From Eubacterium plexicaudatum ASF492 (GTDB lineage: Bacteria; Bacillota; Clostridia; Lachnospirales; Lachnospiraceae), in assembly GCF_000364225.2 (NCBI RefSeq), contig NZ_AQFT02000001.1:2356001-2420000 (forward strand): 64,000 bases of DNA, written 5' to 3'. The notes beneath the pieces were generated by a model. The model was not told the origin of the DNA, made no database searches, and saw only the letters and a list, made by a program, of their open reading frames with translations. The position numbers were made by a program, and so were the translations under genes. Shown here in pieces: positions 49,962 to 61,043 of this stretch (position 1 is its first letter; each line of letters begins with the position of its first letter).

Positions 49962-51247
49962 TTATATCTTCTTCCTTCTCGTTCTTTCTGTTTTTTTATC
50001 ATCATCGCAAACACTCCAAAGCAAATAAAATAATTCACCATCTGCACAAACATAAGAACTAGATAAGAAAATGCTGCTCCGGGAATCCCTCCCCTGACAA
50101 CAAATATGTGCGGGATAATCAATGCACAGATGAATGTTATCGTATTAATAATATACAAATAGCTCTGTTTTCTGATTATAGTTATAATATAACTCATAAA
50201 CGTATTTAAAGCATTCAGGCCGCCCGCTGTGAGCAAAATTCCAAAAGCAGTCCCATATTCCCTCAGTTCCGTCACGCCATATGCCCATGTGAGTATAGTC
50301 AGAATAATCTCTCTGACGCATACGATAATGCTTGTAGTTAAAAGAATCGCTGCCGCTGTTTTCAGTACTTTTATGGCCAATACTTCTCGTTTTCCATCAT
50401 TCCAGATATTCGCATATACGGTCAGCACAGGTCTGTATATGAATCCGGCTATCATATGTACTGTCGTAGCAGGAAGCAGCAAAATAGTATAAATCAACTG
50501 ATGCTGGCTGCTCATATTATCATCAATCGCATACTTCGCCGAATTAAGAATATAAGCCGCTGCAAATGCGCTGAAAAATAATGGAAGAATTTCTTTTGTC
50601 AAATGTATAATATGAACTGCCTTTCCTTCCTTATTCTCAGAGAAATTTTGCCAAACAATACTGTTAAATACCAGAATTGTAATCGTTTCTACCATAATTG
50701 CAATAATAATGGCAAGCGAAAAATTACTGCTGATGATTGTTACAATGCATAAAACACTATCCGGAATCAGCGCCTTAATAAAATTCAGTTCCGATGCAAT
50801 GTCAACCCGTCCCTGCTGCTGGTATCTTCCTTGAAACACCTCACAAAACACATTAATCGCCTTATATATTCCATATGTGATAATAATAAATGACTTTTCC
50901 CCTACTCCATATTTCCCGATTGCATAGAAAGAGGCACTCACTACCATGCACACGACGCTAAGACATCTCTGTTTAAAATATGTATTAAAAACATACTTTT
51001 CTTTTACATCAGATATCTGATATCCCAATGCATTCATAGTTCCAATGTTCATCAAAACATTAATGATGGCAACCGCAATAGAAAAATTGGCTCCCACCAC
51101 ATTTCCCGCAAAACGTGTAACAATCAACAATACTCCGATAGAAGAAATCGCTGTCATCATACTTGCAAGAGAGTTCCACAAATAGCCTTTTTGCATAATG
51201 CGAACCTCACTCATGATGCAGTGTACTGCTTTTTCACGCAACAACAT
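49958..51247 (-). CDS. Polysaccharide flippase (Wzx-like, MATE/MOP superfamily)
   Basis: 429 residues with about 12 hydrophobic segments, beginning GYLWNSLASMMTAISSIGVLLI and carrying the early TRFAGNVVGANFSIAVAI stretch typical of oligosaccharide flippases. It would move lipid-linked repeat units outward. AGAGGT precedes ATG 51247. No obvious Wzy polymerase is adjacent, unless it is the large membrane protein upstream. Confidence 0.85.
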   Translation of the reverse strand: MLLREKAVHCIMSEVRIMQKGYLWNSLASMMTAISSIGVLLIVTRFAGNVVGANFSIAVAIINVLMNIGTMNALGYQISDVKEKYVFNTYFKQRCLSVVCMVVSASFYAIGKYGVGEKSFIIITYGIYKAINVFCEVFQGRYQQQGRVDIASELNFIKALIPDSVLCIVTIISSNFSLAIIIAIMVETITILVFNSIVWQNFSENKEGKAVHIIHLTKEILPLFFSAFAAAYILNSAKYAIDDNMSSQHQLIYTILLLPATTVHMIAGFIYRPVLTVYANIWNDGKREVLAIKVLKTAAAILLTTSIIVCVREIILTILTWAYGVTELREYGTAFGILLTAGGLNALNTFMSYIITIIRKQSYLYIINTITFICALIIPHIFVVRGGIPGAAFSYLVLMFVQMVNYFICFGVFAMMIKKQKEREGRRYK

Positions 51248-51259
51248 TACTTTTACCTC

Positions 51260-54018
51260 TTACCTTTTTCCGATACATTTCATTTTATCAAACGATTTCT
51301 GTAATGTGACATGCAATACCAAAAACAATCCTAATACCGCTATCATAAATACCGGAAAACAATATCGGTCAATCTGGTTATTTAAAATCGCCAGCGCAAA
51401 AACATTTCCAAACACAGTTATTTCTAATATAAAAGCGATCTCAAGCCTCTTATCAATGCTTCTTTTTTTATTACATGCCATAATACATAAGCAAACAGCA
51501 AAATTGCTAAAAGTGGTGCGGCAATCAACGATATTGTAAACAATATCTTCGTAAATTGCACATAGCCTGTGAAATGGTATATCATTTCCAATACTATACT
51601 GGAATCCACCGGAATTTTAAATTGAGTAAGATCTTCATATTCAAACTCTTCCATCAGGTCATCATATCCTTGATCCGTATAAAACTCCTTTCCCCTACGA
51701 TACCAGCTAAATGCACAAGCTATCCAAGAATTCTCATTTCCTCTGGTAAAACTTGCTTCTTTAACCGCACTCTTATAATCTTCCCCTCTCCCATAATAAT
51801 TGGTTAATACCAGATAATTATTTATATAACCCATCAGCATTTTATCCGGCCTTTTCAGAAAGCATTCTATAATATATCTGATATTGCCATTTTTCTTTAT
51901 CGAAAATTCAAACGTCTCCTCTACTTCCATATTGTTATCCAGCACAGCAACCGTATTCTCATCAACAACCTCAAAATATGTTGCTCCGTTAGCAAGCGAG
52001 TTATTAAACATCTGCCCTATGTTTCCGCCAGTCGCACTTACCATTTTACCTTCTCTAAATATGTTTCCGGTATGAACATAATTCGTCCACATTCTATTGC
52101 TTGCCAGCAAGCATACGAATGCTACACAAAAGGTAATCAGAGCTCTTCCCTTCTTTTCCCGCTTGATCCATCTGCAAAATTCTGTTACTACAAAAGGAAT
52201 CGTGATAAATGCTATATAGGTCTGTTTCAAAGAATATGCTAAAATCAGATTCAAAGCCAGTACGAACGCCTTTAATACTATCCATCTGGCTTTTCCTCCA
52301 TCTGGTGCATAATAAGCCTTTAAAAAAATACCATATTGAATAAGCAGATGCTTGCACCAAGAAATTCTGTCAGCAGTGTATGGTAATAACCAAATACAAC
52401 CGGATTGAAGAATAAAATAATTATAACTGCATACTTTATATACCTAAGTTGTTGATCACCCACAATTTTGAAAAAGAAAAACACAGGCACAACGTCAATA
52501 TAAAAAATAGCAGCATGAGACAGACCAGTCCTTGTGATGTAAGACCGAACAGCTGCGATGTAATATAAATCAAATACGGAAACAGCCACCCTCTGATCAA
52601 ATTCCATTTAGCAAATACTTCCTTACCCTCAAAATATTTCAGATACGACAGATACCACGCAGAATCTACCGTGAAATAAAGTGGCACAGATACAAATATC
52701 AACACCGTCATCAATAATAATACCGCTTTTGTTATATAACGTACCCTCATATCCAACAGCTTATTTAAAAAGAAATATTTTATACTTACCACATGATGCA
52801 ATATTTCATATATAAATAATGTAACAACTGCAGTTATGGCCAAGCAAAATCCAAGCCATTTCACCATGTTTAATATGCCCATAGCTCCCCTGCCGTCATA
52901 TTCCAGAAATTTCAAAGAATTTGATGAAATATACGGATCTCCCGCCTCACATTCTATTTCTACATACTCTCCCAATTTATACTTTTTCACGCAGTTAGTC
53001 TGATCAAAATTCTCCATCAGTTCACTTCCGCTTAAAACTTTCTGTTCAAATAAGCTCTTTCTAATCGTAACAGAGGCAATTTCTATTTTTCTGGCACTTC
53101 CGCCGAAATCAATACGGACATTCTGCAGACCTTCTTTAGAAATAGGCATAATAACTGTCTGAAAATCATTGGTTCCGTATACTTTTCTTTTCTCATAGTG
53201 TTTATCATCATAAACACTTTCTATTCCGTTATTATAGAATACCTCCAACGGTTCCTGATAGTTGTCTGTTTTAAAAGATATTTCAATACTTGGATGTTGA
53301 ATCCAATACACCAGAAATGACTGACTACTGTTTACAGTGATCACAACGGTCACTATGAACAGTCCCAAAAAAACGCATATCCATCTAGCTTTCCTGCTTT
53401 TTCGTATGTTTTCCCACATTCTACAAACACCGTCAAATGTTATCCTAAAAGCGAGAAAGCTGATTGCAGCACTTCCCAAGAAGCTGACTAGCAACGCTGT
53501 CAGTCCTGTCAGAATCATATATCCAAAATTAATATCATATGACAGTTCCCTTAAGTTTCCGGATTGAATATATGGATCATTCTCCTCATATTCTAAAACC
53601 ACATTTTTCTCTACTTTGTAGTTGGTAAGCATATTAGCTGTTGGAAATGCCTGTGAGATTTCTTCTCCCTGCAACGTCTTTTTCAAAAACAGATTCTTCT
53701 TAAACGTAATTGATTTTATCTCTGTCCTCCCCGCACTGCTTCCAAAATCCATTCTAAGATAATCCAATCCGATTGCCGGAAGTTTAAACACAGCTTTTTG
53801 AAGATTATCCGTCGATGTAATTCCATACAACTTTATATGGTTCTCATCAAAAATACTTTTCTCACCATTGTTATAAAAAACCACCAATGCTTCCCGTTCA
53901 TTTGTCGAATAAAATTCTACTTCCATTGCAGGATATTTTAGGATATTCAAGAATACCAGTCCGATTAAAAACATGCCCAAAATAAGGCAAAACGTTCCTC
54001 TTTTCTCTTTTTGCTCAT
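51260..54018 (-). CDS. Large membrane protein with duplicated extracytoplasmic domain (four frameshifts)
   Basis: About 920 residues when repaired. The N-terminal half holds two copies of one ~130-residue beta-rich domain (each with VVFYNNG.KS-like start, a DFGGSA-type centre and EENDPYI.SGNL-like end), each followed by a membrane segment. The second half is a polytopic membrane region (SAWYLSYLKYFEGKEVFAKW onward) with a late soluble loop, resembling GT-C glycosyltransferases or polymerases. Breaks: A4 at 53989-53992, around 52447, A7 at 52322-52328 and T7 at 51463-51469; each is cured by one base. The function is unknown; polymerase or GT-C transferase are the best guesses. Confidence 0.6.
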
Positions 54019-54074
54019 TTCAATTAGCCTCTCAAAAATATTTTCCTGTATGCAGATCAATCCTGCTCCATTCT

Positions 54075-55153
54075 TTATTTAAGATGCTCCACAATCTTTA
54101 AAAAAGTAACTTTCATTCCATCCCTCTTAACTGACTCTGCAACCTTCCGCCACTTCCCATCCTGCCTTCGTCCCAGCATCCGCCTTAATTCCTGATCACT
54201 CAGTCCAAACGGATCCTCTACCCCGAACATCACATCATAATCACCGCGGTACAATTTCCGAATCTTATCATCAATCTTCTCACCCGAATCATATGTTCCA
54301 TAACTCCAGGCTGTTTCAGACACCTGATCCGCGTTATTCTCTTCATGCATTTTTACATACTCCCGGTACAGCTCCCGAAACGGATGCTCCCCCTCAGGCA
54401 GCCAGTCCTCCATGCATTTTTCAATGACATTCCCATATCCGGAAAAATGAATGAATCTCAGCGGATCTCCTTTCACATAATATCTCCCGTCCTCCTTTGT
54501 CATCCCGCAGTCCAGCAGTGACCACGTCGCAAAATCATAGCCGCGGTGTTTTAAGATCTCCACATCGAAAAAACATGGAGCCAAATCAATCCATTTTTGA
54601 TCCGTAAAGATTCCGCGCCGGATGTCATCATAGCAGAACAGGTAGAGCCGCTGCGCCCACCATTTGATAAACCTTTCTGCCTCCGCACTCCGGTTCACGG
54701 CTAAAAATCCAAGATTATAGACTCCATGAGCAGCGGAAGAAAGCTCCATATCAATATTTCCAGGCTGCAGCAAATGCGGGCATACGACAATCGGCCGGCG
54801 CTCCAGCAGCTCTTTTAATTCCGTAAAATCCGCGTACACATAACAGTCCGGATCCAGATATACAAACTGGTTCTCCTGCGGAAAATGCTCCATCAGGTAA
54901 ATAAAAAACTGTCCTTTCACCGCCGTTGACGCTTCCACAATCGAATGCTTAAATATGTACCTGTTAAAATTTCCATCCCACATATCCTTTGATAAGATCA
55001 CATCGTCAAAATACTCAGAACGCACATTTTCCGGCATCTGGCGTTCTGTCAGGCATACAAAAATGTCTCGTCCGGCATATGCCTTTTTACAGATTCTGCC
55101 AGAGTCCTCGCTTTGTGTGTGTAATTCGCGCAAATGGATGTAAATATGATCAT
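54075..55153 (-). CDS. Glycosyltransferase, GT8-like (frameshifted)
   Basis: About 359 residues. MIIFTSICANYTHKARTLAESV is a retaining-GT N-terminus; FVYLDPDCYVYADF carries the DxD site and RFIHFSGYGN the later H-x-G-like block. The break is in the A5 run 55059-55063; one added base gives MPDETFFVCLTERQMP. ATG 55153 has CAGGAG upstream and overlaps the preceding gene's stop (ATGA). Donor unknown. Confidence 0.78.
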
Positions 55154-56001
55154 GATATTCTCCTGTCTATAATCCTCTTGATGATCTTTCCGATCAGAGG
55201 ATACTGGTAATATTTCTGCACCTGTTCAAACATTTTTTCGTATTTCATACGAAGCGCAATCTGTTCAATCAGTGCATCCCGCAGCGTCTTCGCGTATTCC
55301 TCCTGATGTTTTTCATAAAATGCTTTATGGTTGTCATAGATCTGGCGGTATGCCGCCTGCATCTGCATGTAATCGGACTGGAATCCCGTTGTACGGGAAG
55401 AAGGTTTAATCCGGTAGTGAAACAGCGTTTCCGGAATCTGGCAGATTTCTTTGCCCAGTTCTAATATACCGAGCCAGAAATCATAATCTTCCATCCCGGA
55501 AGCCATATTGCTGTTAAACCCGCCTGCTCTTTCCCAGTCCTTACGGTAAAACAGCGCTGTAACAAATACAACGTTGTCCAGCAGCATGCTCTGAAAGGAA
55601 TATGCCGGCAGATTCCATTTCCCGCTTCTTTCTCCAAACATATCGGCCTCACAATATACAACTCCGATCCTGCTGTCGGATTCGATCATTTCCACTGCCT
55701 TTTCTATATACGTTTTGTCAATCCGGTCATCCGCATCCAGCGGAAGTATGTATGTGCCGTCTGCATGACGAATGCCGTAATTTCTTGCCCCTGCCGGCCT
55801 TACATGGTCTGTATGCAGTACTTTTATCTGCTGCTCTGCTTTCATGCGCCTGATAATCTGCACCGTTTCTTCATCATCGGAGCCGTCGTCAACAATAATC
55901 AACTCCCACCGCGGATATGTCTGTGCTTTTACGGACGCGACAGCTTCTTCCATATATTTTCCATCGTTATAACATGGCATAATTATGCTCACTAACTCCA
56001 T
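55150..56001 (-). CDS. Family 2 glycosyltransferase
   Basis: 283 residues, intact. SIIMPCYNDGKYMEEAVASVKAQ, VDDGSDDEE, LPLDADDRIDKTYIEKAVEM and GMEDYDFWLGILELG are standard GT2 blocks in order. It overlaps the next gene by 4 bp, so translation is coupled. Confidence 0.9.
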   Translation of the reverse strand: MELVSIIMPCYNDGKYMEEAVASVKAQTYPRWELIIVDDGSDDEETVQIIRRMKAEQQIKVLHTDHVRPAGARNYGIRHADGTYILPLDADDRIDKTYIEKAVEMIESDSRIGVVYCEADMFGERSGKWNLPAYSFQSMLLDNVVFVTALFYRKDWERAGGFNSNMASGMEDYDFWLGILELGKEICQIPETLFHYRIKPSSRTTGFQSDYMQMQAAYRQIYDNHKAFYEKHQEEYAKTLRDALIEQIALRMKYEKMFEQVQKYYQYPLIGKIIKRIIDRRIS

Positions 56002-56045
56002 GTCTTCCTCCGTTTATCTGTTGTTGACGGATTAGGAACGGCTGC

Positions 56046-57173
56046 TTACCTTTTTCCGGTATGTTTGATGATTCTGCATATCCGGTCAATCTCCTCTTCC
56101 TCAAGCTCCCCATACATAGGCAGCGTCAAAACTCTTTTCGATACTCCCAGCGCCACCGGGGTCTTCTCCGCATCAAATCTCCCATGATAACAGTCATACA
56201 TGCTCGTCAGCGGATAAAAATATTTCCTTGCGTACACTCCTGCCTGCTGCAACTGCAGCGCCACTTCGTTGCGCGTGGCTCCAAATTCCTTTTCTTCAAA
56301 TATGACCGGAAAATAGGCATAGTTTGGCTTTACATCTGACTGCTGCTTCATAATCCTGACGCCCGCCAGTCCGGTCAGGCGTTTTACATACTGTTCATAA
56401 ACCCGTTTCCTCTTTTCTATTTCACTGTCAATATACCGCAGGTTGCAAAGGCCCATCGCAGCCTGAAACTCATTCATCTTTGCATTGGCACCGATAAAAT
56501 CCACCGTTTCCTGCCCGCGGATTCCAAAATTTTTCAAGCGGTACAGATCCATTCCATATTCATCATCCGCAAAACAAACTGCCCCGCCTTCGATCGTATG
56601 GAACACCTTAGTCGCATGAAAACTGAATATAGACGCGTCTCCAAAATTTCCTGCCCCTGTTCCCCGATAAGATTCTCCGAACGCATGTGCCGCATCATAA
56701 ATCACTTTCAGGCCGTACTTTTGGGCAATGCTACGTATCTTTTCCACCTCGCACAGATTTCCATATACATGGACCGGCAGGATTGCTGACGTCTGATCTG
56801 TAATCAGTGCTTCTATTTTGTCTGCGTCTATCGTATATGTATCCGGGTCAATGTCACAAAAAACGGGTTTGAGCCCATTGCGTACGATCGCATGCGTTGT
56901 GGATGCAAATGTAAACGGTGTTGTAATAACTTCTCCTGTCAGACGCATTGCCTGGATTGCTAATTCCAATGCCATGTGGCCGTTAACCATCAAGGATACA
57001 TTTTTCACATGCAGATACCGCCGCAGTTCTTCCTCAAGCTTTTTATGTTTGGCTCCCATATTCGTCAGTCTGCGGGTTTGCCATAACTCTCCGATCTCTT
57101 CGATAAATTCATCGAAAGGCGGCATGGACGGCCTTGCAACATAAATTTCTTCTGCATATATCTCTTGCGACAT
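56046..57173 (-). CDS. DegT/DnrJ/EryC1/StrS aminotransferase (VioA/FdtB-like)
   Basis: 375 residues, intact. VIYDAAHAFGESYRG is the PLP pyridine-binding region and SFHATKVFHTIEGGAV carries the Schiff-base Lys, so this is a true aminotransferase, unlike RfbH. It should place an amino group on a 4- or 3-keto-6-deoxy sugar nucleotide. ATG 57173 follows AGAAAGAAA; the open frame extends to 57191. Confidence 0.9.
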   Translation of the reverse strand: MSQEIYAEEIYVARPSMPPFDEFIEEIGELWQTRRLTNMGAKHKKLEEELRRYLHVKNVSLMVNGHMALELAIQAMRLTGEVITTPFTFASTTHAIVRNGLKPVFCDIDPDTYTIDADKIEALITDQTSAILPVHVYGNLCEVEKIRSIAQKYGLKVIYDAAHAFGESYRGTGAGNFGDASIFSFHATKVFHTIEGGAVCFADDEYGMDLYRLKNFGIRGQETVDFIGANAKMNEFQAAMGLCNLRYIDSEIEKRKRVYEQYVKRLTGLAGVRIMKQQSDVKPNYAYFPVIFEEKEFGATRNEVALQLQQAGVYARKYFYPLTSMYDCYHGRFDAEKTPVALGVSKRVLTLPMYGELEEEEIDRICRIIKHTGKR

Positions 57174-57200
57174 TTTCTTTCTCCCATCCACTCTGCCCCA

Positions 57201-58957
57201 TCAGCGCTCTCCCAGCACAAACATCCTGAAAAACATTCGGATGTAACGAAGCAGTCCCTGATTTTTATACTCCCGTATCACATATTCCATTTCCCGGCGG
57301 AGCTGGCCAACGGATATGTTCATCTGGTAAGAGCAGAACTTTTTGTTTAATTTCTGCATATCTCTACGCAGATTTTTCTCTCTCTCCTTTTTGTCAGCCG
57401 ATTTTCCGGGTACGTAATAACAGGATGTCACCTGGTTCACATATACAAAATCTGTCACAGCAGAATACCGTACCCATAAGTCCCAGTCTTCCATCATCCC
57501 GATCTCTTCATCTAAACCGCCATATGTCTCAAACAGGCTCCGCTCAAATAAAATGCTCTGGATTGGAATATAATTTCCTGCATACAGCAGCAGCCTGTAA
57601 AACGGCTGACGGTACCGGATGTATTTCTTTTTTATATATGGCCTGTTCCCCGGCCGTACCGCCGTCTGCCGCTCCTGCGCGATACTGTAAGCGGCCCTTT
57701 CCTGTCTTCCGTGCAGCGCATGTACGAGCTTTTGTACATGATCCGGAAAAAGTTCATCATCATCATCCAGAAAATTCAAATAGACACCGGAGGAAAGCTG
57801 CATCGCCAGATTTCCTGTTTTGGAGCGCCCTGCATGCGTTCCTGTCGCCTGATAAATAAAGCGCATATCCGCATATTCTTTTTCAGCATTTCTTCCGCCG
57901 CATTTTTTCCATCTTCTACGATCACCGCCTCGATATTCGGATAAGTCTGTCTGCGGATGCTCTCCAGCGCCCTTTTTAACACCTGCGGCCTGCCGCAGGT
58001 ACGGATGATGATGGACACAAGCGGATACTCACTTACACCCTTTATTTTTACACCGTTCATTTCCGCTCCCGTCATTTTCAAAAAGCTGCGCCAATATCTC
58101 CGAAATTCCCTGCTGCCGGCACAGCGGAGCAGATAAAGCACCATCCGATACCCATACAATGGAAAAATCTGTGGTTTTGCCGCTCCCAGATAGCTTCTGC
58201 AGTAATAAATCTCACTGCACACATTCTGTGTAAATGCAGCCGCCTTCCGATACTTCGTACTCCCTCCATGCAGATGCCTGACAATCGCACACGGATAATA
58301 CACAGTGGCAAATCCGGCCTGTTCCATGCGCGTTCCAAGCATCAGCTCTTCCTCATACAAAAACGGATGCTCATCAAATGGCGCGACCGCCTCCGCACAG
58401 GTTTTTGACATCATAAAGCAGCATCCCAGCACAGCATAAACAGGAAACGTCTGATCATAATCCCTGTCAAAGCCATAGTAACTCCGGTAGCTTTTTTGAA
58501 ACAGCAGATTTGCTTTGGTGCATACCAGATATTTTTCCCTGAGTCCCGTCCTGCGACAGATACAGCTTTTCTGCATACGTCCGTACCTGTCCACTATTTT
58601 CGGCCCGACAATGCCCACATGCGGATGCCTTTTTAAATAATCCCGCATATATTGAATGCTGCCCGTAAAATACCGAACATCACTGTTCGATATCAGGATG
58701 GCGCTGCATCCGGATTCCAGCGCCTTTCGAATTCCCACATTATTGCCGGCGTTGTATCCCATATTCCTTTTATTTGCGATAAAACAAATCCGATTCCGCC
58801 TTATCCATGTATACAGATCATATTCCGGTCTGTTTTCAGAGGCATTGTCTACCAGTATGATCTGATATGCGTCTTGGGGCGGATTTTTTTGTATGCTTTC
58901 CACACAGCGTCTGGTATCTTTCCAGTTGTTATAATTTAATATCACAATTCCTATCAT
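57201..58957 (-). CDS. Double family 2 glycosyltransferase (frameshifted)
   Basis: About 585 residues with two GT-A domains. The first (1-300) has GIVILNYNNWKDTRRCVESI, VDNASENRP and ISNSDVRYF, like rhamnosyl- or galactofuranosyltransferases. The second (from about 320) has SIIIRTCGRPQVLKRALESI, VEDGK and LNFLDDDDELF. Each could add a different sugar. The break in the T5 run 57879-57883 lies inside the second domain; one added base gives EEMLKKEYADMRFIYQATG. It overlaps the end of the upstream gene by 29 bp. Confidence 0.86.
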
Positions 58958-61043
58958 TTCCTGCCGCAAATCTCCTTTTATGCTGCAGATACAGCAGCCG
59001 CGCCGGAAGAAGGCCGACTGCCAGCGGTTTCAGCACATACCGACTATGCCCCTTCAAAATCCCAAGCCTGCGAAATCCCTGCAGGCGTACCGCACATTCT
59101 GCAATCCGGCTTTTGTACTTCCGTCTCCGGTAAGAATCCGGCTCTTCCAGATAGCCGAGCAGTTCCTGCTGCATGTTATACCCCCGGTATCCTGCTGCAT
59201 ACAGCCGCATAAAAAACTCATAATCTTCCGCACGTCTTGCGATCCGCATCTGCGAATATCCGCCCAGTGCATGGACAGCCTCTGCCCGTATCATCACAGA
59301 CGGATGTACAAACGGCAGCGTGCCTAAAAACGATTCACTGTCCGGCCTTTCTTCCATTCTGCGTTTGCCCCAGACACCCTGCCTGTCCCTCAGCCATACA
59401 TTACATCCGACAAACGCATATTCCGGATGACTTTCTAAAAAATCCACCTGCTTCTCCAGACGTTTTGGATCTGAAAAATCATCGGCATCCATGAGTGCAA
59501 TATACATTCCCGCTGCTGTCCGCAGACAGGCATTCCTTGCATATCCGGCCCCGCGGTTAACGGGGTTTTTCAGTATATGTATTCTTTGATCCGCAGCGGC
59601 AAAGCGGCACAGATGATGCAGGGTGTCATCTGTGGAGCCGTCATCACAAAGTATCAGTTCCCAGTCTTGAAATGTCTGATGCAATATGGAGTTTACCGCC
59701 TGATCCAAAAGCGGATCGTCTGCCATATTATATACCGGCATAATGACTGATATTTTCGGAGAATCTTTATCATATCCGCTGCACCTATCATATGCATTTT
59801 GTTCTGCCGTGCATATGTCAAATTCCTCATATATTTTTTTCATTCTCCGGTCAACGGCTGCCTGATCATAACGTTTCATCATTTCCTGATTATGCGTGCC
59901 GCATTTCTGCCTCAGCCCTTCATCCTCCAGCAAGATCCGAAGCGCCTGAGCAAGCTGCTGCGGACAGCGCAGAGAAAATCGAAACCCTCCCTGCACAAAG
60001 CCGCCCTGTCTGCGGTGTGCCGTACGTATATTTTCCGCCGCATCCCGCATCAACTCCCTGCTGCCCCTGATATCGGAAACGACACAGGGAAGTCCGGCAG
60101 CCATGGCCTCCATCAATGCAACAGGCATTCCCTCCCGAATCGACGGAAACACAAAGATATCCGCATTGCGATAAACCCATGCCAAGTCTTCCTGATAACC
60201 CGGCATTCTAAGCTGCCCGTCAAACCCCTGCCGCTTTGCGGCATACAGCAGCTTTTCCCGCCATGCACCCTGACCACAGATCAGATAATAAACATCTTTC
60301 CTGTGAAGGGCTGATGCCGCATCTATGACTATCCGATGGTTTTTCCCCTTATTCAGCTCTCCGACAGAGAGCAGCACGAATGCATTCTGCGGTATCTGGT
60401 ATGTCTCATGGAACAAACGTTTTTCATCATTTCTCAGTCCTTCATCCTGCAGCTTTTTAAAATGCGCCGTATCCGTTCCCACTCCCGGAATATAAAAAAT
60501 CTTTTCCGCACGCAGATGCCGTCTGGCAAAACAATAATCTTCCCGATTAACGGTAATTAACGCATCCGTCCAATGTGCCAGTACCTTTTCGGCCGGATAA
60601 TACAGCAGCCAGTTTTTCAACGGCGCTCCTCGGTAAAAGTGAAATCCATGCGCCGTATAAATAACCGGCACTCCTGCCTGCAGCGCTGCCAGCCTGGCCA
60701 GCGCCGCACCAATCGGCGAATGGCAGTGCAGCCACTCCACCGCATATCGTTCCAGCAGTTTCTGCATCTGCCTGTATGCATTCCGGCATTCTTTCAGGGA
60801 ATGCAATTCTCTCGGACAATCCCACCGGTGCATCTTCACACCCATATCCCGCAGCATCTTTTTCAACTTCCGGATGCGTTTTTCATCACACGTATTTCCC
60901 TTTTCAAAGTTGCAGGCTGTATGCACTTCATAACCCATATCCTGCAGCAGCCGGATATTAGACATATTAAACTGGTCAATCATGGAGGCCACCGAAGCTG
61001 CCAGAAGCACCCGCTTTTTTATGCCTGCACAGTTCCTGCTCAT
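58929..61043 (-). CDS. GT4-GT2 fusion glycosyltransferase
   Basis: 704 residues, intact. Residues 1-370 are a GT4 (GT-B) enzyme: VLLAASVASMIDQFNMSNI, TAHGFHFYRGAP, VGELNKGKNHRIVIDA and FPSIREGMPVALMEAMAAGLP (E-x7-E motif). Residues ~420-660 are a GT2 domain: SVIMPVYNMADDPLLDQAV, CDDGSTDDT, ALMDADDFSDP and RRAEDYEFFMRLYAAGY. The fusion suggests two successive sugar additions by one polypeptide. Its start overlaps the XRE stop (ATGA), so regulator and enzyme are co-translated. Confidence 0.9.
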   Translation of the reverse strand: MSRNCAGIKKRVLLAASVASMIDQFNMSNIRLLQDMGYEVHTACNFEKGNTCDEKRIRKLKKMLRDMGVKMHRWDCPRELHSLKECRNAYRQMQKLLERYAVEWLHCHSPIGAALARLAALQAGVPVIYTAHGFHFYRGAPLKNWLLYYPAEKVLAHWTDALITVNREDYCFARRHLRAEKIFYIPGVGTDTAHFKKLQDEGLRNDEKRLFHETYQIPQNAFVLLSVGELNKGKNHRIVIDAASALHRKDVYYLICGQGAWREKLLYAAKRQGFDGQLRMPGYQEDLAWVYRNADIFVFPSIREGMPVALMEAMAAGLPCVVSDIRGSRELMRDAAENIRTAHRRQGGFVQGGFRFSLRCPQQLAQALRILLEDEGLRQKCGTHNQEMMKRYDQAAVDRRMKKIYEEFDICTAEQNAYDRCSGYDKDSPKISVIMPVYNMADDPLLDQAVNSILHQTFQDWELILCDDGSTDDTLHHLCRFAAADQRIHILKNPVNRGAGYARNACLRTAAGMYIALMDADDFSDPKRLEKQVDFLESHPEYAFVGCNVWLRDRQGVWGKRRMEERPDSESFLGTLPFVHPSVMIRAEAVHALGGYSQMRIARRAEDYEFFMRLYAAGYRGYNMQQELLGYLEEPDSYRRRKYKSRIAECAVRLQGFRRLGILKGHSRYVLKPLAVGLLPARLLYLQHKRRFAAGNDRNCDIKL

